From JAJEFO01 sp965209045 (GTDB lineage: Bacteria > Pseudomonadota > Alphaproteobacteria > Rhodobacterales > Rhodobacteraceae): DNA of 64,000 nt. Where the stretch lies: the NCBI GenBank assembly GCA_965209045.1, contig CBDBPW010000003.1, positions 2,604,001-2,668,000 of the forward strand, written 5' to 3'. The notes beneath the pieces were generated by a model, which had not been told where the DNA came from, made no database searches, and was given only the letters and a program-made list of their open reading frames with translations. Made by a program: the position numbers and the translations under genes. This document shows, in pieces, positions 7,812 through 16,900 of the stretch (position 1 is its first letter; each line of letters begins with the position of its first letter).

Positions 7812-8765
7812 CTGGACGCGAACCAGCGGTCCGCCTTCACAAGGCGACGGCCGGACCTTGCGCACTTGTTCCTGCTTGCGGACGAACCCTCCCCACGCCG
7901 CGTTCTGCATGTGTGCGGCGAGGGACCGGTTCCCGAGCATGTTCCTGACCCCCAGCGTCTCGACGCAGATTGCCTGGTTCTCGTCAACCAGTCGTCTCGA
8001 CAGCTTGTGCTGGAAGTCGCCCCGCGCGTTCATCGTCCTTTCATGTGCCTTGGCCACCAGCACGCGCGCCTTCGCACGGTTGACCGATCCTTTCCTCTTC
8101 CTGGACAGGTTCTTCTGCTTCCGTCGCAGGTTGGCGGCGGTGCGTTTCACGAAACGCGGGTTCGGGGTCTTCCGCCCGGAACTCTCCACCACGACGTCCG
8201 TGAGGCCGATGTCAATCCCCGCCACACTCTCCCCGTCCATGGCCTTGAGGGGTTCGGGCAGGTCCCGGCCGTCGTCGACGAGAATGGAGGCGCAGTGCCT
8301 GCCCGTCGGCGACCGGGACACCGTGACGGTCTTGATCCGGCCCTCGATGGCGCGGTGAAGCACGGCACGAACCGTCCCCGCTTTCGGCAGGTACAGGGCA
8401 GAGCCGTCCACGACCTTCGCCCGCTGCGGATACGACATCGACTGCCGGCCATGCCGGGTCTTGAAGCGCGGATGACGCGCCCAGCGGTCAAGGAACCGCC
8501 CGAAGGCGTCGTCCAGGTGGATCACCGACTGCTGGAGGGCCTGGCTGTCGGCATCCCTGAGCCAGCGCGTCTCCGGGGCGGACTTGAGGTCGACCAGCCT
8601 GTCCAGTGTCATCCGCTTCGTGACGCTTTCGCCGTGGTCTTCCCGCGCCTTCATCCGCCATTCCAGCGCGTGGTTGTACACCCGGCGCACGGCCCCGAAC
8701 TGGAAGGTCAGCGCCTCGCGCTGCTCCACTGCCGGATGCAGCCTGACCTTGAGTGCCTTCAGCAA
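7812..8765 (-). pseudogene. tnpB: tnpB N-terminal part, split and frameshifted
   Basis: RNA-guided nuclease-type accessory protein of an IS605 element. From a TTG (8765; alternative CTG 8762) it reads LKALKVRLHPAVEQRE, the usual TnpB N-terminus, then SMSYPQ, GIDIGLTD with the first RuvC aspartate (residue about 185), the arginine-rich RKQKNLSRK bridge, and CVETLGVRN with the catalytic glutamate (about 269). Near 7845-7875 the frame breaks: the continuation (LVKADRWFASSKIC) is in another frame, so there is a one-base indel in addition to the IS21-type insertion just after SSKIC. The zinc ribbon and last aspartate are at 4190-4331. Both lesions make it non-functional unless the frameshift is a sequencing error. 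Confidence 0.9.
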
Positions 8766-8787
8766 GGCCCCGTGGCACGGTTGGCCT

Positions 8788-9204
8788 GTGGACGAGTCAA
8801 CGGGATACAGGACGGGCAGGCATTTCGTCTTCGCGCTTCTTGTCCATTTGGTCTTCGTCACGAAGTACCGGCGCGGCGTGCGGTCCCGGCAGGCCGTGGA
8901 GGACCTGCGGCACGTCTTCGCGAAGGTCTGTCGCGACTTCGAGGCCGAACCGGTCGAATGCGACGGCGAGGACGACCATGTCCACCCTCTTGTCAACTAT
9001 CCTCCCAAGGTGCCCCTCTCCAGGCTGGTCAACACCCTGAAAGGCGTGTCCAGCCGCCTCCTGCGACGGATGCGCCCCGAAGTTTCCGGACGTTGCCGGA
9101 AGGGCGCCCTCTGGTCGCCGTCCTGTTTCGCCGCATCCTGTGGCGGTGCGCCCCTCGACCTCGTTCGAAGGTATGTCGAAAACCAACGATCCCCAGGAAA
9201 GTGA
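8788..9204 (+). CDS. tnpA: IS200/IS605-type Y1 transposase TnpA
   Basis: HUH single-strand transposase of 138 aa. The GTG at 8788 is chosen because it gives the family N-terminus (MDESTGYRTGRHFVF...HLVFVTKYRRGV). The HUH motif is DDHVH (histidines near residues 64 and 66), followed by NYPPKVPLSRLVNTLKGVSSR; the nucleophilic tyrosine is in VRRYVENQ (residue about 129). It is divergent from tnpB with a 22-base gap between start codons, as in IS605. It appears complete, so it could still move its own ends if they remain competent. Confidence 0.9.
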   Translation: MDESTGYRTGRHFVFALLVHLVFVTKYRRGVRSRQAVEDLRHVFAKVCRDFEAEPVECDGEDDHVHPLVNYPPKVPLSRLVNTLKGVSSRLLRRMRPEVSGRCRKGALWSPSCFAASCGGAPLDLVRRYVENQRSPGK

Positions 9205-9222
9205 AATGTTTGCGCCTTTTGT

Positions 9223-9242
9223 CCCCGACCTGAAGGACGGGG
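9223..9242. repeat. Terminal hairpin of IS605-type element, tnpA side
   Basis: ccccgacc-tgaa-ggacgggg: an 8-bp stem with one internal A-A mismatch and the same TGAA loop as the hairpin at 4090-4109. Lies 19 bases after the tnpA stop. Confidence 0.7.
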
Positions 9243-9630
9243 TAGGCGATTCGAGGGCACTTTTAACCAGTTTATTGTTGCGGCCTGTAAACTTGATTCA
9301 ACACCGAAAGCTCGAGGTCCGGAAGAGCGCGAAGGCTCTGCAGATCAAGCGTCACCTGAATGTCTCCTTGGTCACGAAAGTATGCGGCGACCGCGGACCG
9401 CTGGCGATCAGGCCATAGGGGCTGACCCAAAATATGGATCGCCGCACCCAGTTGTGGTCATTCCCCGCTGACTCCCACGCCAGACAGGGAGGGCCACATG
9501 GCATGGAACGAGACCTGTCGTTTGTCACAAAAAACTTCAGTGGACTGCTTCACGATCAAGCAACAAACGCAACATTTCTCGGACGCGGATCAATAATGTT
9601 CTCTCTTTGTTTCGATGATTCGGGTATGAG

Positions 9631-9784
9631 CTTCGCGACGCGGGGAAAAGACGAAATCCAAGTCGGAACATCGCGTTGATGGACGTTTGCGTGTTCGGCT
9701 TCATGCCATGCACGTTTCACGGCAACTTGGGCCGTTTTCGGGCGGCGGGCGACGATGTTGCGCTCGTTGCGGAATAAATCAAGT
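9631..9784 (-). repeat. 154-bp inverted repeat, right copy
   Basis: Partner of 3912-4065 in opposite orientation, about 91% identical. On the minus strand it reads FRNERNIVARRPK.AQVAVKRAWHEAEHA...PTWISSFPRVAK and continues out of the repeat for about 25 residues. It lies about 390 bases outside the IS605-type hairpin at this end. Confidence 0.8.
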
Positions 9785-9923
9785 GTCACACAGGCCTTCA
9801 GTGGCCATCGGCACGGGAATGTCAGCTCTGCGCCGGGAGTGCCGCCGACCTCCAAGCGGGTGTGGGTCGGTCCGGATCTGAGGGAGTTGTGGAACGTTCC
9901 TCCTGTCCATGACCGGCACCGCC

Positions 9924-10000
9924 GCTGCAACACGCTGAAGCTGTATCTGATAGAAGCTGCAACACACTGCACCTCTTCATGACTGAAATGCAACGCACTG
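9924..10000 (+). repeat. Three short direct repeats, about 32-bp spacing
   Basis: gctgcaacacgctg (9924), gctgcaacacactg (9956) and aatgcaacgcactg (9987). Regular one-and-a-half to three helical-turn spacing suggests a protein-binding array, or the subterminal repeats of a lost mobile element. No partner gene identified. Confidence 0.4.
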
Positions 10001-10118
10001 CAGGAGTGCTGCCATCGGACGAACTCCTGAATCTGGTTCTCCGTGTCAGCGCAGCAGACCAAGGCTCCGCAAATCGCCCTCTTCGGATTCGCATTTCGAT
10101 CAGGACCGGTGTGCGGCC

Positions 10119-11366
10119 TCAAGAGGCCATCGTGGCGCGTTTGGCCAGGTTCCTGACTGTAGTGGTCGCTGCGACTTCTCGCCGCTTGGAGAATTGAATC
10201 GTGTTCTGAGCGATCCGCGGCAGGTCATACAGGTAGTTCACCATCACGCCGGAAGATTGGGCGATGCCCGTTGCCGAACGATCGGCGTCGGAGTGAATCG
10301 CATGTAGGATTGCCCCGTTTCCAAGGTGAAAGCGTGCAACGGGATCCAAGGGAAGGCCGTCCGGCGCCTTGGCGTCCAAGAGATACTTTGCGGCGACCCT
10401 CGCCATGAACCGAGGGTCGTCGCCACGATCTGGGATCCCTTCGTCCTGCAACCAGCGAAGCAGCCCGGGAATCGGCGACAGGGTCGCGAACGCCTTCAGT
10501 TTAGGCAGATCGTGGGACAGGTCATGCGCGACCTGCTTGATCAGCGAATTGCCGAACGATACGCCCGCCAGCCCCTTTTGACAGTTGGAAATGGAGTAGA
10601 ACACGGCTGTATCGGCGTCTTCCGCGTCCAGGACTTCACGCTCTTCCGACAGCACGGACTGAATCGAGTTCGGCATGCCGTTGGTCAGCGCCACCACGAC
10701 GAAAATCAATGGCTCATCCGGCATCGAGGGATGGAAGAACGCAAGGCAGCGCCGGTCTGTCGGCTGCAGGCGGCGGCGCAGATCGTCCCAGGTGCCGATT
10801 TCGTGCACTGCTTCATATGCGATGATCTTTTCCAGGATCGAGGCTGGGCTTTCCCAGTTGATCTGCCTCACGACCAGAAAGCCCCGATTGAACCAGTTGC
10901 GCAGCAGGTAAACGATGTCTTGATCGGTTCTGCCGAGTTCCGGCCGCTCTTCCAGAAATGTCAGCAGATCCCGCCGCATGCGCACGATTTCCGCCGTGGC
11001 TCCGGGCGCTTCGTTCACTTGGCGAAACAGTGTCTGCCTTTGCGGTTCGGAGGCAGTGACGAGGGCCCGAAAGTTCTCAGGCGAGGAATCCGAACCGTAG
11101 CGCTCGGCCAATTCCGCAATTCTGGCCGCGTCAAGATCCAGCTCGCCGTTCAGGAATTCGAAGAACGCGATCTTCTGGTCGCGATCCAGCATGCGATATC
11201 GGCTCAGGATCGCGGCCGCCAGCTGGCGGCCCGAAGTCTCGTCGGTTTCGGTCAGTAGAGCGAGGCAGAGGTCCTTGATCTTTCTCCCGTCCTCGATTCT
11301 TCTCCCGAACTGTCGCCGATCAAGCAACGTCGTGAGAAGATCGCCCAGCGTGTTGGTGGCCAGCAT
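10119..11366 (-). CDS. Malonyl-CoA decarboxylase
   Basis: Converts malonyl-CoA to acetyl-CoA and CO2, in malonate use or control of fatty-acid metabolism. The 415-aa protein has the N-terminal helical domain and the C-terminal GNAT-like catalytic domain. Family signatures are IVYLLRNWFNRGFLVVRQI, LEKIIAYEAVHEIGTWDDLR, DRRCLAFFHPSMPDEPLIF, FYSISNCQKGLAGVSFG and ARFHLGNGAILHAIHS, the last two around the serine and histidine implicated in catalysis in this family. I prefer the ATG at 11366, preceded by ctaaggac; the ATG at 11414 would add 16 residues without family likeness and overlap the upstream fragment. Lower GC than the island to its right and like the metabolic genes on the left. Confidence 0.93.
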   Translation of the reverse strand: MLATNTLGDLLTTLLDRRQFGRRIEDGRKIKDLCLALLTETDETSGRQLAAAILSRYRMLDRDQKIAFFEFLNGELDLDAARIAELAERYGSDSSPENFRALVTASEPQRQTLFRQVNEAPGATAEIVRMRRDLLTFLEERPELGRTDQDIVYLLRNWFNRGFLVVRQINWESPASILEKIIAYEAVHEIGTWDDLRRRLQPTDRRCLAFFHPSMPDEPLIFVVVALTNGMPNSIQSVLSEEREVLDAEDADTAVFYSISNCQKGLAGVSFGNSLIKQVAHDLSHDLPKLKAFATLSPIPGLLRWLQDEGIPDRGDDPRFMARVAAKYLLDAKAPDGLPLDPVARFHLGNGAILHAIHSDADRSATGIAQSSGVMVNYLYDLPRIAQNTIQFSKRREVAATTTVRNLAKRATMAS

Positions 11367-11376
11367 CTCGAAGTCC

Positions 11377-11520
11377 TTAGCTGAGCTGCGCCTTTCCCGT
11401 GGAAAGGCCGACATTCAGGGAGACGCTGCCCTCGTTCACCAGCCACTTGCGCAACATGAAGTCACGCACGCCGCCCTGATGCATAGGATCGTCTTCCGCG
11501 AGCTGTTGCGCTTCCGCCAT
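11377..11520 (-). pseudogene. YciI-like domain, C-terminal fragment
   Basis: A short frame (47 codons from the ATG at 11520; open to 11613) reading AEAQQLAEDDPMHQGG..DFMLRKWLVNEG. This resembles the C-terminal third of YCII-related (dimeric alpha-beta barrel) proteins, in which the EA..LA..DP segment is conserved. The N-terminal part of such a domain, normally about 90 aa with a conserved histidine, is not visible upstream, so this is probably a truncated gene. It ends 10 bases before the malonyl-CoA decarboxylase start. Confidence 0.5.
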
Positions 11521-12009
11521 GCTTCCGGCCCGTTTCGCGCACGCAACCGCCCAAGTTCTGCAAGCGCCTCCGCAAGGCATTGAACCGCTGACGTTTTTCG
11601 TGACGCCGATCAATTTCCGTCCCCGGCGACAGTTGTTCCGTAATCACATAGTCACCAAACTGGTTCGATCCTCGGTCCCGATGAGCGGGCAATTGTTCGG
11701 TCGGGCCGTGGAGGCACGACCGAACATTTGCGATGAGCCCGGCCTGTCCGCAAGCGTGCGGCAAACGGCGGAAACGATGAAGCGTTTCGTCGAACCGGGG
11801 AAACACGTTGGCCACTGCCGCCCTCGACGTTCGAGCGAGCGAAATTCCGGGCGATTCGGCATTGTGCGCTTCCGGCTGCCGAATTCCGCCAACGCCGGTG
11901 ATGCCGCCGAGGTCCGTCGCGCCGGCGCGCGCCCCGTCCGCCGGGTCCTCCGGCGTCACGTCGGCTGCATGGACCCCACCGGGGTCCCGGTGCATGTCCC
12001 TCACGTCCT
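11521..12009. other. Junction region between metabolic genes and surface island
   Basis: No intact gene. It contains a short relic of a PPC-repeat protein gene (11895-11969) and sequence with no clear origin. The base composition changes here from moderate to very high GC. Confidence 0.5.
11895..11969 (-). pseudogene. Relic of a PPC-repeat secreted protein gene
   Basis: On the minus strand it reads ADVTPEDPADGARAGATDLGGITG, matching the segment VADVTP...GARADAVDLGDITG of the 1371-aa PPC protein and ADVTP...GRAGAVDLGDIT of the 1281-aa paralogue. The DNA also aligns (ccggtgatg.cgccgaggtc... and ccggcgtcacgtcggc). No reading frame continues on either side, so it is a decayed third copy. Confidence 0.65.
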
Positions 12010-13878
12010 TCACCTCCGGCCCTGCCGCTGCCTGTTCGCCCCGAACCCGCCGACCATCCGGCCTTCGTGGCCGAACCCGGCGTGGAACGTGCCGGTCACG
12101 ACCTTCGGGACGCCGTCGTCGCCGTTGTCCCGGAAGGTGCCGGTCCACTCGCCGGAGGCCGCGACGGCCTTCCCGCCGATCGTCCACAGCGTCATCTGCC
12201 GATCCGTGTTGCCCGTCGTGCCGTCGCCTGCGATCACGCCGTCGGCGCTGACGGCCTGGTCCGTCAGCCCGACCGACCAGTCCCGCGCCATGCCGTCGGC
12301 GCCGGCGAAGGCGTCGATGGCGCCCGAGACCGTGTTGCCGGTGAAGTCGGCCTCGAGCGTCGCCCGCGCGGTGAAGCTGCCGGCGTCGTTGATGCCGCCC
12401 GTGGAGCTGGAGAGGGCGTACTGGCCGGCGGCGCCGCCCGTGTAGGTCGCCGTTCCATACAGCGTGTCGAGGCCGCTGGCGTCAGGAACGCCGCCCTTCC
12501 CGTCCTCGAACGCGCTCGCGTTCAACGCGCCGAACCGCCGCTCGTCGCTCCCCGCCGTGTGGAGCCACCAGCCGTAGGAGGCATGGGCGGTGTCCACCGC
12601 GTGGACGACCCGGGCGTTCGGGTCGTCCGGCCTGAACGTCCAGGTCCCGCCGTTGTTCGTGAACGCGTTGCCGGCCGCCACCGTGCCGAGCTGGAACCCT
12701 GCGCCGGCCACGCGGACCGCGCACGCGCCTCCGGCGCCGGGCGTGCAGTCGTAGGTGCCGGACACACCGTGAAAGCTGCCGGGGATGAGGACGTTCGTCG
12801 CGTCACCCCGCAGCCTGAACCGCTTCACGTCGGCAATGTTCGCGAAGCGCGGGCTCCCGACCCTTGACGCGCTGAACGCGGGCTCGGCGCTGCCGCCCGT
12901 GACGAGCGCCAGCGCCCCGTCCGCCAGCATGTACTCGAACGCGCGGCCTGCGCCGGTTCCCGGCATGGCGCTGCCGAACTTCCTGCCAAGCCCCTCGACG
13001 TTCGAGAAGACGACGGCCTCGAACCCGTCGCCGGGCGGTGTGCCGGCCGCGGCCGACGACGCGTATCTCCTGCCCTGCCAGCCATGGTTCTCGGGGACCG
13101 GCGTCTCCTCGTCCGGAACGAGGCGGGCGGTCATCCCGTCAGGGGGCTCGGCCCCGAACGCGACAAGGATTGCATCGTCCCCGCCGGCTGCATGACCGGC
13201 CTGTCGCCGCGACGGTCTTGCAGCGTCGTCCGGCGGGGCGATGCCGGCGAAGAGCTTCGCGGCCGTGGCGGCAATGGCCGCCGCCGCCGCCCTTTCGGCC
13301 TCCATGCGCCTCTCGACCGCGGCGGCCAGCCGGCCCGCGAGCACGTCGACATGCCTCGCGCTCTCGGCCCTCTCCTCCGCCGGAACGCCGGTCGCGGCCG
13401 CGATCGCGTCCCTGGCCGCCGCGATCGCGGCGTGGGCGGCATCCGCCTCTTCGGCGGTGGCGTCACTGTCCACGGCCGCCACCGCGGTCATGGCCGCGAC
13501 GGTCGCCTCGCTGATGGCCACGCGCTGCCTGCTGGCCGTCACGACGGCCAGCCAGGTTGCGAGCACGTCGACATGCCTCGCGTTCCCGGCCCTCTCCTCC
13601 GCCGGAACGCCGGTCGCGGCCGCGATCGCGTCCCTGGCCGCCGCGATCGCGGCGTGGGCGGCGATCGCCCTGTCGGCGGTGGCGTCACTGTCCACGGCCT
13701 CCACCGCGGTCCTGGCCGCGACGATCGCCTCGCCGATGGCCGCCCGCTGTTCGGCGGCCATGTCCGACGTCCGTTCCTCCGGCACTGTCGCGGTGGGGGA
13801 CGTTCCGCCGCCGCACGCGGCAAGGCCAAGCGCCGCGACCGCCGCGACGGCCAGGGACTTCAGCTTCCATGGCCGCAT
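12010..13878 (-). CDS. Lipoprotein with helical repeats and TbpB-like barrel domain
   Basis: A 622-aa predicted lipoprotein. The ATG at 13878 gives MRPWKLKSLAVAAVAALGLAACGGG, a signal peptide with a lipobox (LAAC, Cys near 22) and a ggggag site upstream; the ATG at 13932 would place 18 charged residues ahead of it. Residues about 35-190 hold two 74-aa alanine-rich helical repeats (EAVDSDAT...AHAAIAAARDAIAAATGVPAEER). The C-terminal part has TLYGTATYTGGAAGQYAL...GSFTARATLEADFTGNTVSGAIDAF, the pattern of the TbpB-type beta-barrel domain found in transferrin-binding and other Slam-dependent surface lipoproteins. It is last in the island and codirectional. A surface ligand-binding role is inferred; transferrin binding is not implied. 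Confidence 0.75.
   Translation of the reverse strand: MRPWKLKSLAVAAVAALGLAACGGGTSPTATVPEERTSDMAAEQRAAIGEAIVAARTAVEAVDSDATADRAIAAHAAIAAARDAIAAATGVPAEERAGNARHVDVLATWLAVVTASRQRVAISEATVAAMTAVAAVDSDATAEEADAAHAAIAAARDAIAAATGVPAEERAESARHVDVLAGRLAAAVERRMEAERAAAAAIAATAAKLFAGIAPPDDAARPSRRQAGHAAGGDDAILVAFGAEPPDGMTARLVPDEETPVPENHGWQGRRYASSAAAGTPPGDGFEAVVFSNVEGLGRKFGSAMPGTGAGRAFEYMLADGALALVTGGSAEPAFSASRVGSPRFANIADVKRFRLRGDATNVLIPGSFHGVSGTYDCTPGAGGACAVRVAGAGFQLGTVAAGNAFTNNGGTWTFRPDDPNARVVHAVDTAHASYGWWLHTAGSDERRFGALNASAFEDGKGGVPDASGLDTLYGTATYTGGAAGQYALSSSTGGINDAGSFTARATLEADFTGNTVSGAIDAFAGADGMARDWSVGLTDQAVSADGVIAGDGTTGNTDRQMTLWTIGGKAVAASGEWTGTFRDNGDDGVPKVVTGTFHAGFGHEGRMVGGFGANRQRQGRR
13337..13770 (-). repeat. 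Two tandem 222-bp repeats in the lipoprotein gene
   Basis: Units begin at gcgagcacgtcgacatgcc (13337 and 13559), 222 bp apart, exactly 74 codons. Most positions are identical, so the duplication is recent and keeps the frame. Each unit encodes a helical segment ending ARHVDVLA. Confidence 0.8.
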
Positions 13879-13933
13879 CCCGACATTCTCCCCGTCCTGG
13901 CGCCGCACCCCCGGGTCCCGCCCTGCCGTCATC

Positions 13934-16900
13934 TCAGAGCACCTCCTCGACCGAGAGCTCGTAGGTTCCCGTGCCGCTGCCGGCGGCCCCTGCCGCGATG
14001 TAGTGGGTGCCGTCGCTGTCCGCCTCGAAGGTGAGCCGGCTGTTCCGGCCGAGGCCGCCGTCGTCGTTCGCGGTGCCCTCGATCAGGTCCCCGTCGCCGT
14101 CGTGGATGCCGCGCAGCCAGGGATCGCCCAGCGTCCCCGCGCTCGTGGGCGAGCCCTCGAGGTCGATGCGGTAGGTCCTGCCCGCCTCGAACGTGACCGC
14201 GAACCAGTCGCTGTCGCCGGCGCGCTCGATGACGCCCGTCGCCGAACCGCCCGCCGCGACCGTCGCGGCGGTGCCCGTGCCGGCCGGGATGTCGGGGTCG
14301 GCCTCCCTGACCGAGAGCCGGTAGGTCCCGATGCCGGTCAGCCAGGACCCCGCCTCGATGTAGTGGGTGCCGCCGGTCCCGGGCGTGAAGACGACCCGGT
14401 CGTCGTGCTCCGCCCCGCCGTTCTGGTTGGACGTGCCCTCGATGCGCTTGCCGTCGCTGTCGCGGATCCCGAGGAGTTCGGGGTTGTGGAGCGATCCGGC
14501 CGACGCGTGCCAGCCTTCGAGGTCGATGACGTACGTGGTTCCCGCCTCCAGCTCGACCGCGAACCAGTCCCTGTCGTCGGGGCTCTCGATGACGCTGCGC
14601 ACCGAGCCGCCCACCGCGACCTTCGCGGTGGTGCCCGTGCCGGCCGGGATGTCGGCTCCGGCCTCCTTGACCGACAGCCGGTAGGTGCCGACCTGGTGGC
14701 CGTTGCCGCTGGCCGAGACGTAGTGCGTGCCGCCGGTTTCGGGCGTGTGGATGAGATGGCTCATGTTGACGCCTTCCGGCCTGGCGACCCGGGTCCCGTC
14801 CCCGTCATGCACGCCGTCGAGACGGGGGAGGATGAGCGTTCCGGCCCCGGCGTTCCACCCCTCGATGTCGAACTGGTACCGCGTCCCCGCCTCCAGCGTG
14901 ACCGCGAACCAGTCCCGGTCCGCCGGAATCTCGATCTCTCCCCGGACCGAGGCGCCGACGGCGACGGTCCCGGCCGTGCCTGCATCCCCCGCGTAGTCGT
15001 CCGCCAGCTCCGTCACGGACAGCCGGTACGTGCCGGTCCAGGTGACGATCCCGCCGAGCGTTCCCACGCCCGTGTCGCCGCCGGCGCCGACGTAGTGGGT
15101 GCCCGAGGTCTCCGCCACGAAGTGCAGCCGGGCGTTCAGGCCGGCGCCCCCGCCGCCGACGAAGCCGCCCAGCGACCGGCCGTCCTGGTCGTGGACGCCC
15201 CAGAGATACGGGTCGCGCAGCGTGCCGGCGCCGGTGGACGACCCCTCGAGATCGAACCGGTACCGCTTCCCCGCCTCCAGCGTGACCGCGAACCAGTCCC
15301 GGTCCCAGTCGACCGACACCTCGCCCGTCGCAGAGCCGCCCACCGCGACCCGGCCTGCCGTCCCGACGCCCGCGGAGAGGTCCTCCCCCTCCGGCTCGGA
15401 GACGCTCTCCGCGATCTCGCCGTCGCCTGCCGCCGTCGTGTCCCTCACGGACAGGCGGTAGGTCCCGGTGTCGCCCCTCGCGCCGGTGTCGCCGCCGACG
15501 GCGACGTAGTGGGTGCCCGAGGCCTCCGGCTCGAAGCGGAGCCGCGGGTTGTCGCTGATGCCGCCCGCGTCCGCCGCGGTGCCCTCGATCAGGTCGCCCT
15601 GCGCGTCGTGGATGCCGCGCAGGTACGGGTCGCGCAGCGTCCCGCGGTTCGTCCAGTACCCCTCGATGTCGATCCGGTACTCCCTGCCCGCCTCCAGCGT
15701 CACCGCGAACCAGTCGACGTCCCCGGCCGCGCCGATCACCCCCGTGGCCGAGCCGCCCACGGCGACGGTCCCGGCGGTGTCCGTGTCCGCCGAATGTTCG
15801 TCCGCCACCTCCGTCACCGACACCCTGTAGGTGCCGGTGGCGGCGCCGAAGCCGCCGGCGGCGACGTAGTGGGTGCCGGCGCTCTCCGGCGCGAAGTGCT
15901 TCACGCTGTTCCTGCCCGCGCCGCTGTCGTCGTCGGCGGTGCCGTCGACCAGGTTGCCGTCGCTGTCGTGGATGCCGCGGAGGTAGGGGTCGCTCAGCGT
16001 CCCGGCCCCGGTCTGCGCGCCCTCGAGGTCCACGCGGTAGGCCTTCCCGGCCTCGAGCGTCACCGCGAACCAGTCGACGTCGCCCCGGGCGGCGATGTCC
16101 CCCGTCGCCGACTCGCCGACCGCCACCCCGCCGGCGGTGGCGGTGTCGGCGGAAAGGTCGTCCTCTCCCTCCGGAACGGTCGCCACGGGCTCGGAGTTGA
16201 GGATCGTCCCCACCGCCGTCGCGTCCGCGATGCGCCCGCCCACGGCGTCGCTCAGCGTCAGCGTCAGCGTCTCCCCGCTGTCCTCCACCGAATCGTCGAC
16301 GAGCGCCACCTCGACCCGCAGCACGGTCTCGCCCGGGGCGAAGGCCAGCGTGCCGGAGGCCGCCTCGTAGTCCTGCCCGGCGACGGCCGTCCCGTCCGAG
16401 GTCGCGTAGCGGACCGTCACGGCGCCCGCCGCCGCCCGGTCGAGCGTCACCCGGAAACGCAGCGCCCCGTCCTCCTCGTGGGCCTCCGCGTCCGCGACCC
16501 GGATCTCCGGCACCGCTTCCGTCACCGACAGCCGGTAGGTGCCGGTGTAGGCCCCTGCGGCGCCGGCCGCGACGTAGTGGGTCCCGCCCGCCCCGGGCGT
16601 GAAGTCCACCCGGCTGTCCGGGTTCCGGCCCTGGCCGTCGTTCCGCGTCCCGGCGATCAGGTTGCCGTCGCCGTCATGGATCCCGTGCAGGTACGGGTCC
16701 CACAGCGTGCCCCCGCCGCCCAGGAACCCCTCCAGGTCGAACCGGTAGGCCGTCCCGGCCTCCAGCTCCACCGCGTACCAGTCGACGTCCCCGGCCTCGG
16801 CGACCTCGCCCGTCACGGACTCCCCGGCCGCCACGCGGCCCGCGGTCGTCCTGTCCGCGGCGAAGTCCGTGCCGGCGGGCTCCGGCACGCTCCCGGCCGC

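Larger units (their letters stand above)
4088..9250. mobile_element. IS200/IS605-type element, interrupted
   Basis: An element with divergent tnpA (+, 8788-9204) and tnpB (-, starting at 8765) bounded by subterminal hairpins at 4090-4109 and 9223-9242. This is the IS605 arrangement: a Y1 HUH transposase plus an accessory TnpB nuclease, with no terminal inverted repeats or target duplication. Outer limits are approximate because such ends cannot be fixed from one sequence. The element is dead or tnpB-deficient: tnpB is frameshifted and split by an IS21-type insertion at 4332-7804, whereas tnpA looks intact. Confidence 0.85.
9251..10118. other. Intergenic region right of the IS nest
   Basis: About 870 bases without a confident gene. 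It holds the right copy of the 154-bp inverted repeat (9631-9784), three short iteron-like direct repeats near 9924-10000, and a 62-codon minus-strand frame (9272-9457) that ends in plausible protein sequence (LDLQSLRALPDLELSVL). That frame lacks a start and may be a gene remnant. The rest shows nothing I recognise. Confidence 0.5.

Noticed and set aside
11462..12187. 241-aa minus-strand protein
   Set aside because: Its first half is an out-of-frame reading of the lipoprotein gene; the middle is the PPC relic and the rest is unsupported.
12010..13878. Transferrin-binding protein
   Set aside because: Only the barrel pattern is shared; the N-lobe is replaced by helical repeats and there is no TbpA-like receptor nearby.
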